Shown piece by piece: positions 1 to 8,671 of a stretch of DNA of 64,000 nt. Every line of letters begins with the position of its first letter. The stretch's first letter is position 1. The position numbers and the translations under genes are program-made. The notes under the pieces were generated by a model. It searched no databases and was not told the DNA's origin. It saw nothing but the letters and a program-made list of their open reading frames with translations. The stretch is from Fen-1273 sp963748405 (lineage in GTDB: Bacteria > Bacteroidota > Ignavibacteria > UBA10030 > UBA6906): assembly GCA_963748405.1 (NCBI GenBank), contig CAVVIT010000008.1, forward strand, positions 248,001 to 312,000. The letters run 5' to 3'.

Positions 1-378
1 TTTGTGATGCAGTCGCTTGGCATGACTGCCTACCCCGGCGCCGCTTCATCGGCGCCCGATATGTCCGAGTTTTTCGTCGCCACGTTGGCCGCTCCCGGCG
101 GTGGACCGTCCGACGGCGCCTTCAGCCTTCTCCAGAATTATCCGAACCCGTTCAACCCGTCGACGACAATCAGGTATTCCCTCCCCCGCGCCTCGTACGT
201 GAAACTCGACGTCGTCGATCAGCTCGGTCAGCGGGTCGCTTCACTCGTGGACCGTCTCGAGGATCCGGGAGACCATGACGTGAGGTTCGACGGAACCGGC
301 CTGGCAAGCGGCGTGTACTACTGTCGCATCCTCGCCGGCAACTTTGCTCAGACGCGATCTCTCATTCTCCTGAGGTAA
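1..378 (+). CDS. C-terminal fragment of a T9SS cargo protein
   Basis: The frame is open from the left edge of the window to a TAA at 376-378, so this is the 3' end of a longer gene. The last 80 or so residues form a type A T9SS sorting domain. It opens with LLQNYPNPFNPSTTIRYSLP, has the central V-D-Q-L-G-Q-R-V strand region, and ends with GVYYCRILAG and a short hydrophobic/arginine tail. Such domains direct outer-membrane secretion by the type IX system and are removed or anchored afterwards. The functional domain lies outside the window, so nothing can be said about its activity. The GTG at position 4 should not be taken as a real start. Confidence 0.85.
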   Translation, partial: FVMQSLGMTAYPGAASSAPDMSEFFVATLAAPGGGPSDGAFSLLQNYPNPFNPSTTIRYSLPRASYVKLDVVDQLGQRVASLVDRLEDPGDHDVRFDGTGLASGVYYCRILAGNFAQTRSLILLR

Positions 379-411
379 TTCCCCCCACCCGGCCACCTCC
401 CACTCCAGCCA

Positions 412-1395
412 ATGTCCGCGCTCCGAGTATTGACGAAAGACGACCTGCGCTCATGCCTGTCGATGAGCGAAACGGTTGGCCTGATGAAGACCGCATTCCG
501 TGATCTTTCCGGCGGACGTGCGACGGTGCCTCACCGCCTCGGGATCGAGATGCCTGAAGGGAAGGGGAGGTCGCTCCTGATGCCCGTGTACATGCCGTCC
601 GCCGGGCAGCTTTCCGTGAAGGTCGTTTCCCTGTTCCGTGAGAATCCCTCCCGCGGGCTTCCGTACATACAGTCCCTCCTCGTTCTCGTCGACGGCAGGA
701 ACGGCGAGCCTCTTGCGCTGATGGACGGAGCGTACCTGACGTCGCTGCGTACGGGCGCCGCCTCCGGACTCGCTACGCAGGTGCTCTCGCGGACGAATTC
801 GTCGACGCTGATGGTCTTCGGGGCCGGGGGGCAGTCCCGCCATCAGATCGAGGGGGTGTGCGCGGTGAGGGAGATCCGGAGGACGCTGGTCTTTGATCCG
901 AGCACGGACCGGGCCGGGCGCCTGTGCGAGGCCCTGAAGGGAAACCTGCCGTGCGACTTCGTCGTCGCCCGCTCCCCGGCGGAGGTCGAGAAAGCGGACG
1001 TTGTCTGTACCGCGACGACGTCGCAGACATCGGTGCTCGATGACGGGCATGTCAGGCCCGGGACGCACATGAACGCGATCGGGGCGTACCGGCCGGAGAT
1101 GTGCGAGATCCCTCCGGAGACCGTCGCCCGGTCGCTCGTCGTCGTCGACTCGCGTGCCGCGGCCCTTGCCGAAGCCGGCGATATCATCCAGGCCGTCGCC
1201 GCGGGGAAGTTCCACGAGGAGCGGATACACGCTGAACTCGGGGAGATCATCGAGGGTTCGCGCCCGGGCCGCGGGGACGACGTGCAGATCACGCTCTTCA
1301 AATCCGTGGGCAACGCCCTCCAGGACCTTGTCGCCGCGGGAAGGGCCCTGGAGAATGCCCGCCGGCTCGGGTTGGGCACCACGATCGATATGTAA
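412..1395 (+). CDS. Ornithine cyclodeaminase / mu-crystallin family protein
   Basis: The 327-residue protein has the usual length and layout of the ornithine cyclodeaminase/mu-crystallin/alanine dehydrogenase (AlaDH-2) family. The catalytic part carries LTSLRTGAASGLATQVLSR (about residues 109-127). The Rossmann NAD-binding motif follows as VFGAGGQSRHQIEGV. A later NAIGAYRPEMCEIP segment is also typical. Family members act on ornithine, alanine, imine or ketimine substrates using NAD(P)H, and the substrate cannot be assigned from sequence. The start ATG lacks a clear Shine-Dalgarno sequence. It lies 33 bp after the T9SS gene and converges with the M61 gene. The large frame on the opposite strand is a GC-content shadow. 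Confidence 0.88.
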   Translation: MSALRVLTKDDLRSCLSMSETVGLMKTAFRDLSGGRATVPHRLGIEMPEGKGRSLLMPVYMPSAGQLSVKVVSLFRENPSRGLPYIQSLLVLVDGRNGEPLALMDGAYLTSLRTGAASGLATQVLSRTNSSTLMVFGAGGQSRHQIEGVCAVREIRRTLVFDPSTDRAGRLCEALKGNLPCDFVVARSPAEVEKADVVCTATTSQTSVLDDGHVRPGTHMNAIGAYRPEMCEIPPETVARSLVVVDSRAAALAEAGDIIQAVAAGKFHEERIHAELGEIIEGSRPGRGDDVQITLFKSVGNALQDLVAAGRALENARRLGLGTTIDM

Positions 1396-1408
1396 CGCTT
1401 GCGGGGAC

Positions 1409-3314
1409 CTACTGTCGGGAGCCTCCCGTTTTTCCCCTGATGATCTCGCTGAGAATGTCGGCCCGCGAGGGTATTCTCTCGAGAAATGGATACCGTTCCC
1501 CTCCGTGGTACTCAACCGGGTATGTCCTGAAGAAGTCGCCGTTCTCCGCAAGGATCTCCATCGGCGATCGGGACCCGGGGGAAAGCCTGACGGCGTCCCG
1601 GATCACCTCGCGCGAAAACCTCTTTCCGTTGACGGCGACGAGCTTCATCCCCGGCGCAAGCCCCGCCTGTGCCGCCGGCGTCCCGGGTATCACGTCCAGC
1701 AGTTCGCCGTCCTCACCGATCGACGCGCCGAGCGAATAGCGCATGTCGATGACCTTGCGCACCTCTTCGAACGCCCGGTGCAGTGCGCTCATCGTATCGC
1801 GGTAGACCAGCTTCCACCCGCACCGTGCGATTCCCTCAAGCGGTGCCCGCGGGCTGAGCGAGCGCAGTCGTCCTTCCAGGTAGGAGCCCCAGTCGTAGGG
1901 GGACACGTCATTGAGTGTTGTTACCACGTCGCCGAACGTGTACGTCTTCAGGAGCGGGCCGGTGTCCTTTCCGCCGTGAAACTCCCGGCAGAAATCGTCC
2001 ATCGATTTCTTCCCCCCGGTGTGTTCCCTGATCATCGCGTCAACGTCGAGCCAGATCAGGTTTCCCTCGTCATAGTAGTCCACCGATCTCCTGTAGGACG
2101 TCCAGTCCCCCCGGGCTTCATAAAGGATCTGCGCCGCGTCGGCGGCATCCTGGAGCGGCCGCCACTGGCGTCCCGTGCGGTGGTCTTCCTCGGCCGCGAT
2201 CATCGCGATATGCTCGCGGTACGTCTCCGCCGATTCCAGGCCGGAGCGGGCCGTGAGTATGCTCCCGAGGTATTCGGTCAGTCCCTCGTACACCCAGAGA
2301 AGATCCCCTTTCATCGGTGAGGAGAAGTTGCCCGTTGCCAGCCCTTCCGGCCGGCGGTACTTTCCGTTCCACGAATGGACGAACTCGTGGGGAAGGAGCC
2401 CCGCGCGCAGCATCCGCATGTTCTCGTCGACGAGCGTCCGTTCCGCCACCCGGTCGTCGCTCGACTGGTGGTGTTCGAGCCCGAACGACGATACCTGGTC
2501 GCTCAGCGTGTAGAGAAAATCGTAATGGTGGTAGTGGCGGGCGCCGAACAGCGCCGACGCTTCCCTGACGAGGTTTTCGTACTGATGCACGGTGACCGGG
2601 AGGCATCTCGATCGCCGCCTCGCCGTCGGATGCCATGTCGATGTGATGGGGGATTCCGGAACCGGCGCTGATGTCTATGCGCTTGAAGTATTCTCCGGCA
2701 AGGACGGGTGAATCGACGAGCGTGTTGAGCGGAACGGGCTTGAAGGAGACATCCGTGCCCGGTTCCCCCTCCGTTTCAAGCGCGGTCCCCATGTGCCAGC
2801 CCGCGGGGAGTTTCAGCCGGGGGGTGACGGTGATGCTGTCGGGGCGGACGTCGAGGGGATACAGGACGACGGTGTTCCACGAAATCACGACGAGATGCGC
2901 TGATGACGATGCGGCGGATGAAAAACCTCGCACGAGGGGGGACAGGATGAAATCAAATGTGATCCTGAGCGAAGTGATTCCCTTCGGGACGTCACAGTGG
3001 AGAAGGTACATGTCGGAGAGGTCCCTCCTCCACGCGATCGTCTGCACGGTGTCGTCAGGCCCCCCGGTGGCAATGTGCAGGCCCACGAGGTCGGTGACAG
3101 GTCCCGTCGGTCCGTGCTCCCCGGGGATCCACTCGGCGTACGAGAGTGTGAGCGGCCCGGTGTGTACGTCAAGGGTCTCCAGAACGTGGATGATTCTCCG
3201 GGGGGCGTCCGTGGCGTCGACATCGAGCGTGATTCCCGCCGCCGCGCTGCCGATCGGAGGGAGGATGATCATACAGAACGAGCACAACACGTACAGGATT
3301 CGATCCCGCCGCAT
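1409..3314 (-). pseudogene. M61 glycyl aminopeptidase-like protein with PDZ domain, frameshifted
   Basis: Two overlapping minus-strand frames together make one M61-family peptidase of about 635 residues. The upstream frame (3314 to about 2600) has a signal peptide and the N-terminal beta domain (WIPGEHGPTGPVTDL, then the IPHHIDMASDG region). The downstream frame (about 2600 to 1409) has the catalytic domain with zinc motif HEFVHSWNGKYRRP, the glutamate-containing YEGLTEYLG, and a C-terminal PDZ domain (VIPGTPAAQAGLAPG, VNGKRF). The frames join cleanly if one base is removed near 2598-2603, in a G/C run, giving EMPP followed by TVHQYENLVREASALFG. Either the gene is inactivated or the assembly has a single-base error. 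Family members cleave N-terminal glycine/alanine in the periplasm. Confidence 0.85.
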
Positions 3315-3477
3315 CTCCGTCCCTTTCTCTCTATTGAGTATGTTTGGTTTTCAGGAATATACAAAATGACAGATAAAAAACGCTTTCATGTCCACCCTCC
3401 TCCATATGCTTGACTGCGCCCGTGGATTGGCGTAGATTTCCAACAGTAATGACGATTGATGCGGAAAGGAGGCACTC

Positions 3478-6006
3478 ATGAAAACTCCGCGCCTGCCTGT
3501 CGTCCTGATTGTGATCCTTTCGCTTGTCCCCCGGTTCGTCCCCGCCCAGAACAACCCGGCTTTCGATCTTCAGTCCTACGAGTCGTTTCTCGAGGCGCAC
3601 AGGGACATGAATTCCGCGGCGCTCCTTGCGCTCCATCCCGCGGGCGGTTTCTCGCTCCGCGCTCCGGTCACACCGGACGGGCTCGTGAATTTCCCGGCGA
3701 TCGACACGAATTACGCGCTCACGCCGTACGAAAAATCGCTCCTCGCCGAACATGGATTCGTCGTGAGTGACAGGCTCCGGTTCCCGTCATTCGGCAACGC
3801 GCTCTCCATGCTCTATTATCATGATCTTCCTCTTTTCATCTCGGCGGACGCGATTCTCTACGCGGTGCATTCGTCCTACGACGCGATACTCATGGAAGGG
3901 GAGACCGGGCTCCTGGTCCCGAAGCTGGACTCGCTCCTCTCGGCGCTGAGGGCGCAGCTTCCCGCAATGAGCGCCGCCTACGCGGCCGTGCCGGCCATGT
4001 CGCCCATGGTGCACGATCTGGACGTGTACCTCACCGTTGCGTATGCGCTCCTGACGGGTTCGGCGGCCTGCGCCTTCCCGGAAGACGCGCAGGCAGTAAG
4101 CGATCTCCAGTCGATGATCGCCTCCCAGCAGCCCGCGACGTACCCGCTCTTTTCGTCGACGTCCCGGTACATCGATTTCAGCCAGTTCACGATCCGGGGG
4201 CATTACACGCAGTCCGCCGTCCTGGGCCGCTACTTCCAGTCCATGATATGGCTCGGGCGGACCGAGATCTACCTTCTCTCGCCTGCGAACGCGTCGCCCC
4301 CGCAGACATGGTCGGATATCCGGCGCCAGACGATCGATGCGGCGCTGCTTGTCGAAGCGCTCGACCGCGCGTCCGCGTTCCCGCTCCTGGACCAGATTGA
4401 CGCGGTCATCAGGATGTGCGTGGGAGAATCCGACAACGTCACGCTCCCGAACATGAAATCGCTCCTGCAGATGGCGCAGATCAACGCGCCGGTGCAGCTG
4501 CTGGATTCGCTCGCCCTCCAGGCGTTCCAGGACACGCTCGAGCATCAGCCGTTCGCTTTCCAGCGGATCAACTCCCAGATGCTCGCCTCCGACAACATGA
4601 TGAAGCCGGACAACGTCCGGCCCGCTTCCTCGGTCTTGCTTCTGGGACAACGGTTCGTGGTTGATTCGTACGTGACGGGGAACGTCGTGTACGACAAGAT
4701 CGACTTCCAGGGAAACGCCGTCTGGCGGGGTCTTCCCTCGACCCTCGATGTCCTGTTCGCCCTGGGGAATGACGCCGCCGCGCAGCTCCTTACGGGGGAG
4801 CTGGAGAAGTACAAGTACGCCTCGAACCTCGCCGCGCTCCGGTACCTGATCGACGGGTACGACCAGTCCTTCTGGACGAGCTCCCTCTTCAACGCGTGGC
4901 TTGCGATGATCCGTGCCTGTAATCCGCCGGCGGACCGCTCTGCGCTCCCCCCGTTCATGAAGACGGGGGCCTGGTGGCAGGAGAAGATGAACACCCAGCT
5001 CGCATCCTGGTCGGAGCTTCGGCACGACAACCTCCTGTACGCGAAGCAGTCGTACACGATCATGACGACGTGTTCGTTCCCCGCGAGCTATGTCGAGCCC
5101 ATTCCCGCCCTTTATGACGCGGTGCGGGCCTATGCGCAGGCGGGCAAAAACCGGCTCGTCCCCCTTCTCGCTGCAAATTCGCAGCCCGGACTCACCTGGT
5201 ATTTCTCCCGGCTTGACGGGGTCGCGGACACGCTTGGCTCGATCGCCCGGAAGGAGCTCGGCGGGACCTCCCTGAGCAGCGACGAGAATGCATTTCTTCA
5301 GCGCATGCTCTATATGGTCCCCATCGGGTGCGGGAACGGCCCGGCCGGCTGGTACCCCCAGATTTTCTACGACAACGGCAGTTTCGGCAAGATGGATTAC
5401 ATCGTCGCCGACGTCCACACGTGCGCGACCGACCAGTCCGGGAACATGGTGGGATGGGTGCTTCACGTGGGGACGGGACCCATCAACATGGCGGTGGTCG
5501 CCGCGACCACCCCGGACGGCTGTCCGACGGCATACATCGGTCCGGTGATGAGCTACGGCGAGCACGTCACGAGCGGTTTCCTCCGGCTCACTGATGACAC
5601 GTGGAGCAAGTCCTACGCGCTCTTCCAGTCGTCGCGCCCGACGTTTGTGAACGCGTATCTTGCCGACAGCCTCGGCGGATACAGGGGACCGGGTGAGACG
5701 CTTCTGACGGGTGTATCGCCCGGCGAATCTGCTCCGCTCCCCGACGCGCCCGTGCTGTACCAGAACTATCCGAATCCGTTCAATCCAACGACCCTGATCC
5801 GCTGGTCGTTGCCGACACGCTCCGACGTGACGCTCACGGTGTACAACACGCTGGGGCAGAGGGTTGCAGTACTTGTCAGGGGGACACAGGAGCGCGGTTT
5901 CCATCAGGTGACGTTCGACGGGGCGGGTCTTGCGACCGGCGTCTACTTCTACCGGCTCCTGGCGGGCACGTCCGTCCAGACAAGCCGGATGATCCTGTTG
6001 AAATGA
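3478..6006 (+). CDS. DUF3160 domain protein with T9SS sorting domain
   Basis: The 842-residue protein starts at an ATG preceded by a strong GGAAAGGAGG site. A signal peptide (MKTPRLPVVLIVILSL...PAQ) is followed by a region I recognise as DUF3160. Landmarks are LTPYEKSLLAEHGFVVSD and HDLPLFISADAILYAVHSSYD in the first 140 residues, and the WSELRHDNLLYAKQSYT segment about two thirds along. The last 85 residues are a T9SS sorting domain starting YQNYPNPFNPTTLIRWSLP. The molecular function of DUF3160 is unknown to me; the domains imply export to the cell surface or medium. A copy of the dispersed GTCATTGCGAG repeat follows the stop codon immediately. Confidence 0.85.
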   Translation: MKTPRLPVVLIVILSLVPRFVPAQNNPAFDLQSYESFLEAHRDMNSAALLALHPAGGFSLRAPVTPDGLVNFPAIDTNYALTPYEKSLLAEHGFVVSDRLRFPSFGNALSMLYYHDLPLFISADAILYAVHSSYDAILMEGETGLLVPKLDSLLSALRAQLPAMSAAYAAVPAMSPMVHDLDVYLTVAYALLTGSAACAFPEDAQAVSDLQSMIASQQPATYPLFSSTSRYIDFSQFTIRGHYTQSAVLGRYFQSMIWLGRTEIYLLSPANASPPQTWSDIRRQTIDAALLVEALDRASAFPLLDQIDAVIRMCVGESDNVTLPNMKSLLQMAQINAPVQLLDSLALQAFQDTLEHQPFAFQRINSQMLASDNMMKPDNVRPASSVLLLGQRFVVDSYVTGNVVYDKIDFQGNAVWRGLPSTLDVLFALGNDAAAQLLTGELEKYKYASNLAALRYLIDGYDQSFWTSSLFNAWLAMIRACNPPADRSALPPFMKTGAWWQEKMNTQLASWSELRHDNLLYAKQSYTIMTTCSFPASYVEPIPALYDAVRAYAQAGKNRLVPLLAANSQPGLTWYFSRLDGVADTLGSIARKELGGTSLSSDENAFLQRMLYMVPIGCGNGPAGWYPQIFYDNGSFGKMDYIVADVHTCATDQSGNMVGWVLHVGTGPINMAVVAATTPDGCPTAYIGPVMSYGEHVTSGFLRLTDDTWSKSYALFQSSRPTFVNAYLADSLGGYRGPGETLLTGVSPGESAPLPDAPVLYQNYPNPFNPTTLIRWSLPTRSDVTLTVYNTLGQRVAVLVRGTQERGFHQVTFDGAGLATGVYFYRLLAGTSVQTSRMILLK

Positions 6007-6007
6007 T

Positions 6008-6065
6008 GTCATTGCGAGAAGTGGCGCCGAAGGCGCCACGACGAAGGCGCCACGACGAAGCAACC
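6008..6065. repeat. Dispersed GTCATTGCGAG repeat, copy 1
   Basis: This element begins GTCATTGCGAG and ends CGACGAAGCAACC. Inside it are GGCGCC palindromes and a short internal duplication of GGCGCCACGACGAA. It sits two bases after the stop codon of the DUF3160 gene. Related copies lie near 19957-20028, 27286-27321, 43705-43831 and 59709-59744, all between genes or at gene edges. Confidence 0.8.
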
Positions 6066-6119
6066 TGACGCTCACCCTTGATTGCTTTTAGGTGGTTGCG
6101 CCTGTGGAAGGAATGACAC

Positions 6120-8237
6120 ATGAGGGTGCACATACTTAGCGGAATCCCGAAGTTCGTCGCCGTGAGTGCGGCGGTGCTCTCGACATTCGTCTGCGCCCGG
6201 GGACAAACGGATCACTGGCAGCCCAGGGGGGAGAACCTTCTCTTCCAGGCGAACAGCATCTGTTTTCTCCCATCCGGCGGGATGCTCGCCGCATCGCCTG
6301 CGGGAATGTTCGTTTCGTGCGACAGCGGCAGGACGTGGAGTCGGAGAGACGGCGATATAGCGGATACGAGCATCAATGTAATGGCCGTCGACAACAAAGG
6401 GTGGGTGTTCGCGGGTTCCGAACACGGCTTGTATCGCTCAACGGACCAGGGTGTTCACTGGAAAAGTCTGATGGCGGACGATATACCCGTGCGGACGCTC
6501 GCGTTCTCCAGCGGAGGCGGAATGTACGCGGGGACGAATGATCGGGGAATATTCGTCTCGTCGGATCGTGGACAGACCTGGACCTCCCTTCCTTCTCCGC
6601 CGGTACCGTCATTGTCCCTGCTCGTGAACGAATGTGGGTACATCTTCGAAGCGTACGGGTTCGACTACCAGCAGAGCATTCAGAGATCGACGAATGGCGG
6701 GTACGACTGGACGAATGTGACCACAGTTCTGGGGGGATTTTCTTCTCTCGCGGAAGGCACGGATCACCGGTTGTATGCCGGCAAATGGCGTGAAATACTC
6801 GTCTCGAAAGACAGCGGGAACACGTGGACCGGTTTCAGCGGGTATTCGCTGTATGAGACAGATGTGATAGCACTCCTTCCGGGTTCCCACGGCACCTTTT
6901 ACGCCGCAGGAGATGCGAATGTCGTTTATCTCTCCACCGATGACGGGGTAAACTGGTTGAGCGTCTCGCTCGGAGCCCAGGTCTCGAGTATTCACACACT
7001 CATTGAAGACAGCGCCGGCAACGTCTATGCAGGAACGAACGCCGGGGTCTTCGTCTCGTCGGACGCGGGCCACTCCTGGAACAGGGATTCCAGCGATTTC
7101 CGATCGCGGGCCGTCCACGCGTTCGTGATGACGCCGGGAGGGATTCTCTTTGCGGGAACAGATCTTGGCGTGTATCGTTCAAGTAACGACGGGGCGAGCT
7201 GGACCCAGGCGGTTCGTATGATGCCGCACGGAGGTGTGGGGATGAGCAATGTATTGACGCTCCTCTATGACCGGGCAGGCACACTGTTCGCCCTGTATCA
7301 AATGGGCGGCGTCGCCGGTACAACCGATGAAGGCAGATCGTGGTACTGGACCCCTCTGGCGGATACGACGGCGTCATGTATCGAACTCGATACCGCAAGC
7401 GCGCTCGTGAGCGGCGATCTGTGGGGAGGGCTCGTTCGGTCGAGGGACGAGGGACTGCATTTCCAGCCCCTGGGAACCACCCCGGGCTGGCACAGCATCA
7501 GGGCTCTTCGAATCTCACCCGAGGGAGAGATCATCGTCGGGAGTGACTACTGGGGCGTATTTCGCTCGACGGACGACGGGCAGACCTGGAGGAATGCGGG
7601 ACTGACTCAAACCTATATCACGGTCCTCCTTCTTCTTCCCCGGGGTGCCGTGATGGCCGGGACGGAGCAGGGGATATTCCGTTGGACGGACAGCCTGTCG
7701 GGTTGGCAACCCAAAAACAACGGGATGCCGACGGGGGAGATCTGGTCCCTTGTCCGCTCCCCCCGGGGGACGATCGTTGCGGCCGGCTCGGCGGGCGTGT
7801 TCTATACCGAGGACGACGGAGAGAATTGGTTTCCTCTGAATGACGGGCTCGAAAATACGGTCGTCCTCTCGCTTGTGTTTGACGCAAAAGGAGACCTGCT
7901 AGCGGGAACGACCGGGGGCGTCTACGTAAAGTCGTCGATCACGGGAATCTCGTCTCCCTCCGCGGCCCATCCGCTGGAGTTTTCCCTGAGCCAGAATTAT
8001 CCGAATCCGTTCAACCCTTCCACGAGGATCCGGTACAGCCTGAAGGAAAAGTCGAACGTCACGCTCAGTCTCTACAACACGCTTGGTGAGAGAGTGCGCA
8101 TCCTGGTGAGCGACACCCAGGCGGCCGGCTCCTATGAAGTGACGTTTGACGCGTCGGGCCTCGCCACAGGAATGTACTTCTATCGGCTGATTGCGGGCCA
8201 ATACGTTGGCGTGAAGCGCCTCGTTCTCATCCGATAG
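6120..8237 (+). CDS. Asp-box (BNR) beta-propeller protein with T9SS sorting domain
   Basis: The 705-residue protein has a signal peptide (ending about VCARGQ), then a propeller built from regularly spaced Asp-box motifs S/T-x-D-x-G-x-x-W. I count twelve, among them CDSGRTW, TDQGVHW, SDRGQTW, KDSGNTW, TDDGVNW, SDAGHSW, TDEGRSW, TDDGQTW and EDDGENW. Each is followed by a strand ending in V-Y-A-G-T or similar. This is the sialidase/VPS10/Ycf48-like propeller type. The C-terminal 80 residues are a T9SS sorting domain (SLSQNYPNPFNPSTRIRYSL). It is probably a secreted binding or adhesive protein; no catalytic residues are evident. It lies 113 bp downstream of the DUF3160 gene, with repeat copy 1 between them. 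Confidence 0.85.
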   Translation: MRVHILSGIPKFVAVSAAVLSTFVCARGQTDHWQPRGENLLFQANSICFLPSGGMLAASPAGMFVSCDSGRTWSRRDGDIADTSINVMAVDNKGWVFAGSEHGLYRSTDQGVHWKSLMADDIPVRTLAFSSGGGMYAGTNDRGIFVSSDRGQTWTSLPSPPVPSLSLLVNECGYIFEAYGFDYQQSIQRSTNGGYDWTNVTTVLGGFSSLAEGTDHRLYAGKWREILVSKDSGNTWTGFSGYSLYETDVIALLPGSHGTFYAAGDANVVYLSTDDGVNWLSVSLGAQVSSIHTLIEDSAGNVYAGTNAGVFVSSDAGHSWNRDSSDFRSRAVHAFVMTPGGILFAGTDLGVYRSSNDGASWTQAVRMMPHGGVGMSNVLTLLYDRAGTLFALYQMGGVAGTTDEGRSWYWTPLADTTASCIELDTASALVSGDLWGGLVRSRDEGLHFQPLGTTPGWHSIRALRISPEGEIIVGSDYWGVFRSTDDGQTWRNAGLTQTYITVLLLLPRGAVMAGTEQGIFRWTDSLSGWQPKNNGMPTGEIWSLVRSPRGTIVAAGSAGVFYTEDDGENWFPLNDGLENTVVLSLVFDAKGDLLAGTTGGVYVKSSITGISSPSAAHPLEFSLSQNYPNPFNPSTRIRYSLKEKSNVTLSLYNTLGERVRILVSDTQAAGSYEVTFDASGLATGMYFYRLIAGQYVGVKRLVLIR

Positions 8238-8358
8238 GCAGAATGGAGAGTATTTCTTCGAACCTCCGCGACGCGGTTTGATCTGCTCTTCCCCCCAGTT
8301 CAATCAGTCCTTCGAGCTCCACGACCAGCTCAAACGCTTTTTCCGGAGTCATATCCAT
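8227..8358 (-). CDS. Possible 43-residue protein
   Basis: A short minus-strand frame reads MDMTPEKAFELVVELEGLIE followed by 23 further residues to TGA. It is rich in alternating hydrophobic and acidic residues, as in an amphipathic helix, and its 3' end overlaps the last codons of the converging beta-propeller gene. No convincing ribosome-binding site precedes the ATG. It could be a real small protein, the tail of a decayed gene (see the region upstream at 8414-8600), or chance. I do not recognise it. Confidence 0.3.
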   Translation of the reverse strand: MDMTPEKAFELVVELEGLIELGGRADQTASRRFEEILSILPIG

Positions 8359-8671
8359 GGTTCCATACGATGGTCAATATAACCCGGAATGTGATGTCTG
8401 TGTTATGAAAATGCTAAATGGAAGTTAATATTCCCAGGCTCATATTCTCCTTCGCCACGGCATTCCAGGCCATCTTGCAAGTCACCTCGAGAACCCCGTT
8501 CCTTCCTTCACGGGTTTCAGGATTTCGCATCTTCCGTTCATGTTGTGCCCCGTCATTTTCACCGGTTCTTCGATATCGATCATAATCGGGTGACTCTGTG
8601 TCTGTTTCCTCTTCCACCACGTTCGGGCGTAACCTGAATCATTCTTCCGCCGGCATCGTATAGTACATGTG
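8359..8671. other. Intergenic region, possibly with a decayed minus-strand gene
   Basis: This 313-bp gap is more AT-rich than its surroundings. On the minus strand, one frame reads MIDIEEPVKMTGHNMNGRCE and continues to about 8490. A second frame continues from there with LEVTCKMAWNAVAKENMSLG to a stop at 8414. The two could be one short gene broken by a frameshift, since both segments use codons like those of the genome. I see no recognisable domain, RNA gene or terminator here. Confidence 0.3.

Noticed and set aside
4..378. Complete small gene starting at GTG 4
   Set aside because: The frame is open to the window edge, and a lone sorting domain without a cargo or signal peptide is not a plausible full protein.
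451..1551. 366-codon open frame opposite the ornithine cyclodeaminase-family gene
   Set aside because: No protein-like pattern; it overlaps a gene with clear Rossmann and catalytic motifs.
3787..6075. 762-codon open frame on the minus strand opposite the DUF3160 gene
   Set aside because: It is rich in Arg, Gly and Pro with no domain, signal or ribosome-binding site. It mirrors a well-supported gene, as expected from high third-position GC.
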